This document shows, in pieces, positions 41,873 to 47,267 of a DNA stretch of 47,267 bases (within the stretch, counting starts at the first letter, position 1; each line of letters starts with the position of its first letter). Below the pieces are notes generated by a model, which saw only the letters and a list, made by a program, of their open reading frames with translations, ran no database searches and was not told the DNA's origin. The translations under genes and the position numbers were made by a program. The stretch comes from Betaproteobacteria bacterium (GTDB lineage Bacteria; Pseudomonadota; Gammaproteobacteria; Burkholderiales; Burkholderiaceae_C), in contig JANYKR010000311.1 of NCBI GenBank assembly GCA_025358155.1, forward strand, positions 1 to 47,267, read 5' to 3'.

Positions 41873-43014
41873 GGTCGTACCTCCACACCTTCGTCCACAC
41901 CTTCGTCCACACCCCCCTGCATACCCTCCTCCAGACCCGCGCCCGCCAGCACGACATCCATCAAGCCTTGCGCCGAATGCTCGGCGCGCACGCTGGCGGC
42001 GGCCTGCCGGGCGTTGACAGCGTAGCGGGCAAAGTCTTGCCGGACCGGGCCGATGGCGCGCAGCAAACCGTCGGCGGACAAATCCTCGGTGGCGATGCCG
42101 GCATCGAACCGCTGTACCAGCCGCGCTGGCCAGGTGCCGGCCGTGACCACCACCGGACAGCCCGCGCCCAGCGCGTCCAGCGTGACGCCGCTGATACGGT
42201 CCTGAAAATCCTGCGCGCTGTACGGTTGCACCACGATTGCGCCATCGAACAGCGCCCGGTAGCCTGCTGGGCCCAGGGCCTGGTCGGGCGTGCGCAGCGC
42301 AGCGTAGCCGGTGGCGCGCAAGCGGCCCAGTTGTTGCGCCAAGGCCTGGTCATGCTGGTGGCGCGGTTCGACCGAGGTTTGTACGGTGATGGGCCAGTCC
42401 AGCCCGCGCCGCTGCAACTCGGCCACCAGGTCCACCACCTGGGCAAAGCCCTTGTCCAGCCGCGCCGCGCCGGCCACCAAAAGGTGCTTGAACACCGGGC
42501 TGCCTTCAGCCGCCGGCATGGCTTGTGGCTCCAGCGGGTAGGGCACCACCGTCGCCTTGAACCCGCACTGGCGAAAAAAGTCGGCCACCGACGGGCTGGG
42601 TGCCAGGATTTCGACATGGGGCTGGCGCCGGGCGATGGCGGCCAGCCGCCGGGCTTTGGACGGCTTGGCATTGAGCCAGTGCACAAACAAGAACAGCTTG
42701 CGCGGCGGGATCACGCCCCGGGCGGCCCAATCAGCGCTGACCAGGTCAGCGGTGCCGGCTGTGGCGACAAGGATGTGGCCGGGCTGGCGCAACAGGCGTC
42801 GGTAGAGCCAATACGCCTGCAGGCGGCGCCAGCGCCGGTGAAAGACCGGTGCCAGCCGGCCAGGGCCTTGCCAGAACGAGGCGGCCTGGGTACCGGCCCA
42901 GACAGTCAGCTCGGCTCGCGGCGCGGCGGCGCCGGCCAGCGCCCGGACCAGGCTGTGGCAGTGGCCGGCGTCGCCGGTCAGCGTGGGCTCGATGATGTGC
43001 AGGGGCGATGCCAT
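41869..43014 (-). CDS. glycosyltransferase, GT-B fold (GT1/GT4-like)
   Basis: A 381-residue putative glycosyltransferase. The C-terminal half is GT-B-like, with KHLLVAGAARLDKGFAQVVDLVAEL and, near residue 300, a DFQDRISGVTLDALGAGCPVVVT block, the usual position of the donor-binding EX7E motif. The N-terminus MASPLHIIEPTLTGDAGHCHSLVRAL resembles the GT4 group with an acceptor-domain GH motif. The last residues repeat GVDEGVDEGV, coded by a 12-bp tandem repeat. The substrate is unknown. Start at 43014: upstream ATGs would overlap the GT4 gene at 43034. Confidence 0.82.
   Translation of the reverse strand: MASPLHIIEPTLTGDAGHCHSLVRALAGAAAPRAELTVWAGTQAASFWQGPGRLAPVFHRRWRRLQAYWLYRRLLRQPGHILVATAGTADLVSADWAARGVIPPRKLFLFVHWLNAKPSKARRLAAIARRQPHVEILAPSPSVADFFRQCGFKATVVPYPLEPQAMPAAEGSPVFKHLLVAGAARLDKGFAQVVDLVAELQRRGLDWPITVQTSVEPRHQHDQALAQQLGRLRATGYAALRTPDQALGPAGYRALFDGAIVVQPYSAQDFQDRISGVTLDALGAGCPVVVTAGTWPARLVQRFDAGIATEDLSADGLLRAIGPVRQDFARYAVNARQAAASVRAEHSAQGLMDVVLAGAGLEEGMQGGVDEGVDEGVEVRP
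41885..41908. repeat. 12-bp direct repeat in the C-terminal codons of a glycosyltransferase
   Basis: ACACCTTCGTCC occurs twice in tandem (41885-41896, 41897-41908), followed by ACACC. On the coding (minus) strand it gives GVDE repeats at the end of the protein. Confidence 0.75.
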
Positions 43015-43033
43015 GGGGCCAATCCCTCGGACG

Positions 43034-44101
43034 CTAGCGCGGTGTGGGTGCGAGCCGCGCAACCCAGTCCAGCAGGCGGTCAAGGTGCGCGTCCACCGAT
43101 GGGTTGTAGCGCAGTGCGGCCAGCGGATCGGCCACGGCCAGCGTGCCCTGCTGCCAGCGCGCCAGGGCCTGCGCCAGCGCGGCGTCCAGGCTGCCGGCCT
43201 GGTCGATGCGAAACGGCAGTGCGGCCTCGGTGCCCAGCACCTCCATGCAGCCCATGCCCTCGGCGCCGATCAGCGGCGTGCCGCACAGCACCGACTCGAC
43301 GCCCACCAGGCCAAAGGGCTCGTAGCGCGAGGCCATCACGGTGCAATCCACCGCGCGGTAGACGTCCTCCATGTCGGTGCGGTAACCCAGGTAGCGCAAG
43401 TTCGGGGCCTGCACTTCCACCGGCCGACCCGCCACCACCAGCAGCACCGGCAGCTCACTGTGGCCCAGCGCCTGAACCAGCAGGTCCAGCCCTTTGCGGG
43501 CATGGCCGGTCGAGGCCAGCAAAAAGACCGCGCGGTCGGTCGGCAAGCCCAGTTGCCGGCGCTGCGCCAGGCGTTGTTCGGCAGTGACCGGGTGAAAGCG
43601 CCGGGTGTCCACCGGCGGGTAGAGCACCTCGATCTTGGCTGCCGGGATGCCGTAGAAGGCCCGGACCTGGGACGCCATCAGGCCCGAATGTGCGATCACC
43701 ACCGCAGCGTTTTCAAGATGCCGGCGCTCCAGCGCGATCGCCAGGCGATCACGCCAACTGGCGGTCTTGCCGATGGCGGCCAGGTAGCCCGGATGGGTGC
43801 CGCCGCAGACGGCGATGTCGGCGGCGCCGGTCTGGTTGAGCGCGATCAGCGGATGCCAGCCGCGCTGGCGCTGCAGCCGGCGCAAGCGCCAATCGAACCA
43901 CCGGTCGCGCAGCGCACCGCCCAGGCCCCAGGTGCGGATGCGAGCCGGCTCGACCCAGCCGTATTCGGGCAGCGTCGCGTCAAAGCGCCGTGCGACCACG
44001 GTCGGGCGCACGCCGCGCCGGTGCAGGCCGTCCACCAGGGTCAGCAAGTAGCGCTCGATGCCGCCTGAGTGGCGCAGCGCGTGGTTGGAGAAAACGATCA
44101 A
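43034..44101 (-). CDS. GT4 glycosyltransferase
   Basis: A 355-residue GT-B transferase of family 4. VFSNHALRHSGGIERYLLTLVDGLHRRGV is the acceptor-domain start, with the Gly-rich GGIERY loop. IAHSGLMASQVRAFYGIPAAKIEVLYPPVDTRRF and VFLLASTGHARKGLDLLVQAL are the hinge and donor-domain landmarks. The EX7E motif lies in SRYEPFGLVGVESVLCGTPLIGAE. This layout is typical of LPS core or O-antigen assembly enzymes such as WaaG-type transferases. It lies 49 bp downstream of the waaF-like gene in the same direction. Confidence 0.9.
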   Translation of the reverse strand: MIVFSNHALRHSGGIERYLLTLVDGLHRRGVRPTVVARRFDATLPEYGWVEPARIRTWGLGGALRDRWFDWRLRRLQRQRGWHPLIALNQTGAADIAVCGGTHPGYLAAIGKTASWRDRLAIALERRHLENAAVVIAHSGLMASQVRAFYGIPAAKIEVLYPPVDTRRFHPVTAEQRLAQRRQLGLPTDRAVFLLASTGHARKGLDLLVQALGHSELPVLLVVAGRPVEVQAPNLRYLGYRTDMEDVYRAVDCTVMASRYEPFGLVGVESVLCGTPLIGAEGMGCMEVLGTEAALPFRIDQAGSLDAALAQALARWQQGTLAVADPLAALRYNPSVDAHLDRLLDWVARLAPTPR

Positions 44102-44150
44102 GTTGGTGATCCGGGGATCGCGCCGAGACGGTGCAATTTGGCCTGCCCGG

Positions 44151-45143
44151 TCATGTCGCCACCGGCGCTGTCATGGCCGCCTTCGGCGTTTGCGCCAACG
44201 CCGCCAGCGCCGCCGCCAGCACGGTCTCGACGCTGGGCCAGTCCGGCCGCGCCGACAGCAGCGTGACGGTCGGCCCCCAGGGCCGCCACTGCTCGACCTT
44301 GGTCGGGCCCAGCACGCTGATCAGCCGTGCGCCGGTGGCGGCCGCCAAATGACCCGGGCCGGTGTCGTTGGCGATCACCAGCCGGCTGCCTTGCAGCAGG
44401 GCAGCGTAGGCGTCCAGCGGCAAATTCTCGACCACTTGCGCGCCCGGGTAAGCGCTGCGCGCCAGCGCGGTCTCGCCCGGGCCGGGGCAGACCACCACGG
44501 TCAGGCCCATGGCGCACAGCTTTTGCGTCAACGCCGGAAACCCGGGCCAGCGCTTGTCCATCTTGTGCACGGTGCCCGCAGCAAACGGCGCGATGCAAAG
44601 GTAGCCCGCAGCGGCGCCCCAGCCGCGTTGCGCCACCAGCGCCCGCGCCTGCGCCACGGCCGGTGTGGCCAGCCGCATGTTGATCGACACTGGCGGCGTG
44701 GCGCTGCTGCCCAGTAGGCCGTCGGCCAGGGCCAAGAACGACTCCAGCGCATGCGGACCGGCGGGCTTGGCCCGCAGACGCTGGCCCAGCAGCAGGCTGC
44801 GCCCGTCGCTGGCCACGCCCGCAGCCGACAAGCCGGCCAGCCGCAACTCCAGCGCGCTCGAGAATGAATTGGGCATCGCCAGTGCGTTGATGCGCTGCGC
44901 AAATCCCGGGTCAACCGCCGCACACTGTTCGCGCAGTGCCCTGAGTTGCAGCACCCGCTCGCGCAGCGTCTTGGCGCGCAAGGTGACCGGCCAGGCATAG
45001 CCGCTCAACACCGTCGGCGCCCAGCCCTTGCCGTAGAGCTGCAGGTCGTAGCCGCTGGCCTGCAGCCGCTGCAGTGTCGGCAGGCTCAGCACCACATCGC
45101 CAATCCAGTTGCACAAGCGGACGATCAGCGGGCGAGGTGGCAT
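44151..45143 (-). CDS. waaF: GT9 heptosyltransferase (WaaF-like)
   Basis: A 330-residue ADP-heptose:LPS heptosyltransferase of family GT9. PLIVRLCNWIGDVVLSLPTLQRL is the acceptor-domain start. VSINMRLATPAVAQARALV and CIAPFAAGTVHKMDKRWPGF are followed by the GT9 signature LVIANDTGPGHLAAATGARLISVLGPTKVEQWRPWG (donor-site D-T/S-G-P-x-H). WaaF adds the second heptose to the inner core. Heptosyltransferase III/IV (WaaQ/RfaQ) are relatives, so the exact heptose position is not certain. The ATG at 45143 lies 61 bp from the divergent DUF4254 gene start. Confidence 0.85.
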   Translation of the reverse strand: MPPRPLIVRLCNWIGDVVLSLPTLQRLQASGYDLQLYGKGWAPTVLSGYAWPVTLRAKTLRERVLQLRALREQCAAVDPGFAQRINALAMPNSFSSALELRLAGLSAAGVASDGRSLLLGQRLRAKPAGPHALESFLALADGLLGSSATPPVSINMRLATPAVAQARALVAQRGWGAAAGYLCIAPFAAGTVHKMDKRWPGFPALTQKLCAMGLTVVVCPGPGETALARSAYPGAQVVENLPLDAYAALLQGSRLVIANDTGPGHLAAATGARLISVLGPTKVEQWRPWGPTVTLLSARPDWPSVETVLAAALAALAQTPKAAMTAPVAT

Positions 45144-45204
45144 GCAGGTGTCGGGGTCGGGGAGGCGCCGATAATCAACGCTCTGTCGATTCTGCCACTG
45201 CACC

Positions 45205-45855
45205 ATGAGCCCAAGCCTGCCCACTGCCGCCCAGGTGATCGATCTGCATGACCGCCTGCTCGACACCCCGGGCTGGCCCTCCCGGCAACCCGCACCGCCC
45301 GATGACGGCCTGTGGCACTGGGTGCAGAGCAACCACCGCTTCAACTGCAGCCTCTGGGCCGAAGAAGACCTGGCACGCCGCACAACCGTGGGCCCTGCCG
45401 AGATTGCTGCCAACAAGCGGGCGATCGACGGCTTCAACCAGGCCCGCAACGATGCCACCGAACGGGTCGACGAGTTGCTGCTGACCGCGCTGGGCCTGGT
45501 GGACGCGGCCTCTGCCCGCACCGACGCGCCGGTCTCGACCGTGCCGCCCGGCGCGCGCCTGAACAGCGAGACCGCCGGCAGCATGGTTGACCGGATGTCG
45601 ATCATGGCGCTCAAGGTCAACGCGATGCGCGCCCAGACCGAGCGCCGCGATGTCGATGCCGCGCACATCGCATCCAGCCAGGTCAAGCTCGACCGGCTGT
45701 TGCAGCAGCGCGCCGATCTGGGCAGTTGCCTGGAGGCCTTGCTGGCCGACGCCCAGGCGGGCAGGGCCTATTTCAAGGTCTACCGCCAGTTCAAGATGTA
45801 CAACGATGCGCGCTTCAACCCGGCGCTGGTGGCCGAGGCCAAAGCCCGCAACTAG
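45205..45855 (+). CDS. DUF4254 protein
   Basis: A 216-residue helical protein of unknown function. LHDRLLDTPGWPSRQPAPPDDGLWHWVQSNHRFNCSLWAEEDLARR and IAANKRAIDGFNQARNDATERVDELLL are the DUF4254 signature. ETAGSMVDRMSIMALKVNAMRAQTERRDVD and AYFKVYRQFKMYND complete it. There is no signal or membrane segment. The stop (45853-45855) abuts the GTG start of waaC without a gap, so the two are translated together. Such genes recur next to LPS core genes, as far as I recall, suggesting a role tied to inner-core heptose. That role is inferred. Confidence 0.88.
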   Translation: MSPSLPTAAQVIDLHDRLLDTPGWPSRQPAPPDDGLWHWVQSNHRFNCSLWAEEDLARRTTVGPAEIAANKRAIDGFNQARNDATERVDELLLTALGLVDAASARTDAPVSTVPPGARLNSETAGSMVDRMSIMALKVNAMRAQTERRDVDAAHIASSQVKLDRLLQQRADLGSCLEALLADAQAGRAYFKVYRQFKMYNDARFNPALVAEAKARN

Positions 45856-46815
45856 GTGCGGGTCCTGATCGTCAAGACCTCGTCGATGGGCGACGTGGTT
45901 CATGCCTTGCCGGCGGTCAGCGACATGTTGCGGGCGCTGCCCGGGCTGCAGGTCGACTGGCTGGTGGAGGCGCCATTTGCCGCGATCCCGCGCCTGCACC
46001 CCGGCGTGCAGCGGGTGCTGCCGCAGGCCTGGCGCAAGTGGCGAAAAAGCCTGTTCAAGCCCGAAACACGCAGTGCGATGTCGGCCTTGCGCGCCGAGTT
46101 GCGGCGCGATCGGTTCGATGCGGTACTGGACCTGCAAGGCCTGCTCAAGAGCGTGCTGTGGGGCCTGCAAGCCCGTGGGCCGTTGCTGGGCTACGGCTAC
46201 GGCAGCATCCGCGAGCCGGCGGCCGCGCTGTTTTACCGTCGCCGGGCTGAAGTGCCCCGTAACCTGCAGGCGGTGGAGCGCTGCCGGCGTCTTGCCGCTG
46301 CGCACCTGGGTTATGCCATGCCCGCCAGTGCGCCGGAATTTGGCATCGCAGCGCCGGTGGGCAGCTGGTCGGTGACCGGCCCCAGCGCCGCGCTGATCCC
46401 CTGCGCCAGCCGGCCCGAAAAGCTCTGGCCCGAGGATCGCTGGATCGCGGTGGGTCTGCGCCTGCAGGCAGCCGGACTGACACCCGTGCTGGTCTGGGGC
46501 AGCCCCGACGAGCGCCTGCGTGCCGAGCGCATCGCCACCGGCTGTGGCGGTGTCGTGCCGCCCTTTTTGAGCGTGACCGATACGGCCGCAGTGCTGGGCC
46601 AGGCCCGCCAGATCGTCGGCCTCGACACCGGCTTCTCGCACCTTGGCGCGGCCTTTGGCGCGCCCACCATCGGCATCTACTGCGACCACGAACCCGGGCT
46701 GGCCGGCATCACCGGTCCCGGGCCGGTGGCCAGCCTGGGCGGCCCAGGCCAGGTGCCGACCCTGGCCGCCGTGATGGCGGCACTCGACACGCAGTTGGCG
46801 TTGGCCGGGGTTTGA
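45856..46815 (+). CDS. waaC: LPS heptosyltransferase I (WaaC)
   Basis: The GT9 enzyme that adds the first L-glycero-D-manno-heptose to Kdo. It has 319 residues with a GTG start directly after the DUF4254 stop. MRVLIVKTSSMGDVVHALPAVSDM and VDWLVEAPFAAIPRLHPGVQRVLP are typical of WaaC. FDAVLDLQGLLKSVL and PCASRPEKLWPEDRW follow; the last block is the usual (S/T)-x-x-K-x-W-P pattern. VGLDTGFSHLGAAFGAPTIGIYCDHEPGLAG carries the donor-binding D-T-G-x-x-H motif. The kdtA (waaA) gene often neighbours waaC but is not in this window. Confidence 0.93.
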   Translation: MRVLIVKTSSMGDVVHALPAVSDMLRALPGLQVDWLVEAPFAAIPRLHPGVQRVLPQAWRKWRKSLFKPETRSAMSALRAELRRDRFDAVLDLQGLLKSVLWGLQARGPLLGYGYGSIREPAAALFYRRRAEVPRNLQAVERCRRLAAAHLGYAMPASAPEFGIAAPVGSWSVTGPSAALIPCASRPEKLWPEDRWIAVGLRLQAAGLTPVLVWGSPDERLRAERIATGCGGVVPPFLSVTDTAAVLGQARQIVGLDTGFSHLGAAFGAPTIGIYCDHEPGLAGITGPGPVASLGGPGQVPTLAAVMAALDTQLALAGV

Positions 46816-46931
46816 ACGGCGGCTTGCGGCTCGTTGCGGTCGCTCGTCGCAGGGATTCTGATCGCGCCGCTTTGCTGTGTGCAGCCGTCGTTTGATATTC
46901 GGCGCCGGGTATTCGCCCCGGCGGGCGACCA

Positions 46932-46957
46932 TTCTTTCTTTTGGCGAAAAGAAAGAA
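46932..46957. repeat. 11-bp inverted repeat TTCTTTCTTTT / AAAAGAAAGAA
   Basis: Perfect 11-bp arms (46932-46942 and 46947-46957) around GGCG, AT-rich within a GC-rich chromosome and followed by GGCAAAGAAAGCG. It looks like part of a dispersed element rather than a classic terminator. Confidence 0.75.
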
Positions 46958-47141
46958 GGCAAAGAAAGCGCTTCAATGCAATACCATGGTCGTATACACG
47001 GCTTTGATCACGCCCTTGTTGACTCACTCGCCCGCCCGGCGGGCTCAAACAGAGGCGTATTTGAAGGCCCAGAACGCGCCGTCGATTTACCGACTCAGGC
47101 GGCTGCTGGTGCAAGCCACAGGCCACGAGGCAGGTGCAAAA

Positions 47142-47186
47142 CCGCCCGCCGCCCGCCGCCCGCCGCCCGCCGCCCGCCGCCCGCCG
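47142..47186. repeat. 7-bp tandem array CCGCCCG
   Basis: Six exact units of CCGCCCG from 47142 to 47183 plus a partial CCG. It lies near the right edge, in the noncoding region after waaC. A 7-bp unit would shift any reading frame when it changes in number. Confidence 0.9.
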
Positions 47187-47267
47187 TGCGTCGCCAATCC
47201 AGCAGCCGCCTTTGCCGCGCCGCTGACCGGTCATCAGGTCACTTGCCAGGTGGCGGCTGTTTGAGCC

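Larger units (their letters stand above)
46816..47267. other. 452-bp end region without a convincing gene
   Basis: After waaC the sequence holds a perfect 11-bp inverted repeat (46932-46957) and a 7-bp tandem array (47142-47186). A plus-strand frame 46941-47264 (107 residues) and a minus-strand frame 46677-47234 show no family resemblance and are dominated by the repeats. The stretch around 46900-46975 resembles a sequence I recall as frequent in noncoding parts of related genomes. I see no terminator with a T-run. Confidence 0.55.

Noticed and set aside
41968-43587. 539-residue open frame on the plus strand
   Set aside because: Antisense to two well-supported glycosyltransferase genes; low-complexity Pro/Arg composition at its end.
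45175-46962. 595-residue open frame on the minus strand
   Set aside because: Antisense to DUF4254 and waaC, both with clear family motifs.
47101-47267. CRISPR-like array at the right edge
   Set aside because: The repeat unit is 7 bp and directly contiguous, without spacers, so it is a simple tandem repeat.

Overview
The window is a GC-rich chromosomal segment with no tRNA, rRNA or CRISPR array that I could find. Gene content and gene order point to a betaproteobacterium of the order Burkholderiales, most likely Comamonadaceae or the Leptothrix/Rubrivivax group. The strongest pointer is the run rpsP-rimM-trmD-rplS, Nudix hydrolase, CobD/CbiB-like protein, then rsgA, an M48 peptidase and orn. 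Very many GTG/GCC-type codons and few Shine-Dalgarno sites fit that assignment. Taxonomy is inferred from remembered gene order, not from a database search.

Left part (1-8.9 kb). A small conserved hypothetical gene points left. Next to it is a textbook LexA box (CTGT-N8-ACAG, 601-620), then a complete integron integrase (intI). The intI frame runs without a stop into the start of dnaE2, the error-prone DNA polymerase. No imuA/imuB genes, attI or attC are visible. This puts the integron recombinase and the SOS mutagenic polymerase apparently under one SOS promoter, and it is the most unusual feature of the window. After dnaE2 come a 13-bp tandem array, the C-terminal remnant of a CmcJ/NvfI-like oxygenase, then ypfH, yaaA, a prolyl-4-hydroxylase-like dioxygenase and a small exported Lys/Ala-rich protein.

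Middle part (8.9-31 kb). Housekeeping genes dominate: a beta-CASP metallohydrolase, a TM2 protein, an acetyltransferase, the rpsP operon with a structured leader, and an 82-bp duplicated structured element after rplS. Then come rsgA, an M48 peptidase and orn. A four-gene set follows: GT2, YdjC-type deacetylase, GtrA-like membrane protein and ArnT-like GT39. It looks like a system that puts an amino sugar on lipid A through an undecaprenyl-phosphate carrier. After it lie an FKBP, gluQ, a LysR/pirin divergent pair, a carboxymuconolactone-decarboxylase-like exported protein, an AI-2E/PerM permease, a DUF599 membrane protein, an alpha/beta hydrolase and trhO.

Right part (31-47.3 kb). A VapC/PIN toxin remnant precedes dnaE, the replicative Pol III alpha subunit, so the window holds both DnaE types. 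Then come a patatin-like phospholipase, a small secreted protein, glf (UDP-galactopyranose mutase) and a ComEA-like protein with an Ala/Lys tail. The last block is for LPS: several glycosyltransferases, a methyltransferase, two heptosyltransferases (waaF-like and waaC) and a DUF4254 protein. The window ends in about 450 bp without a convincing gene.

A recurring theme is short-period tandem repeats (7, 9, 11, 12 and 13 bp, each with its own sequence) in gene gaps and inside dnaE2.
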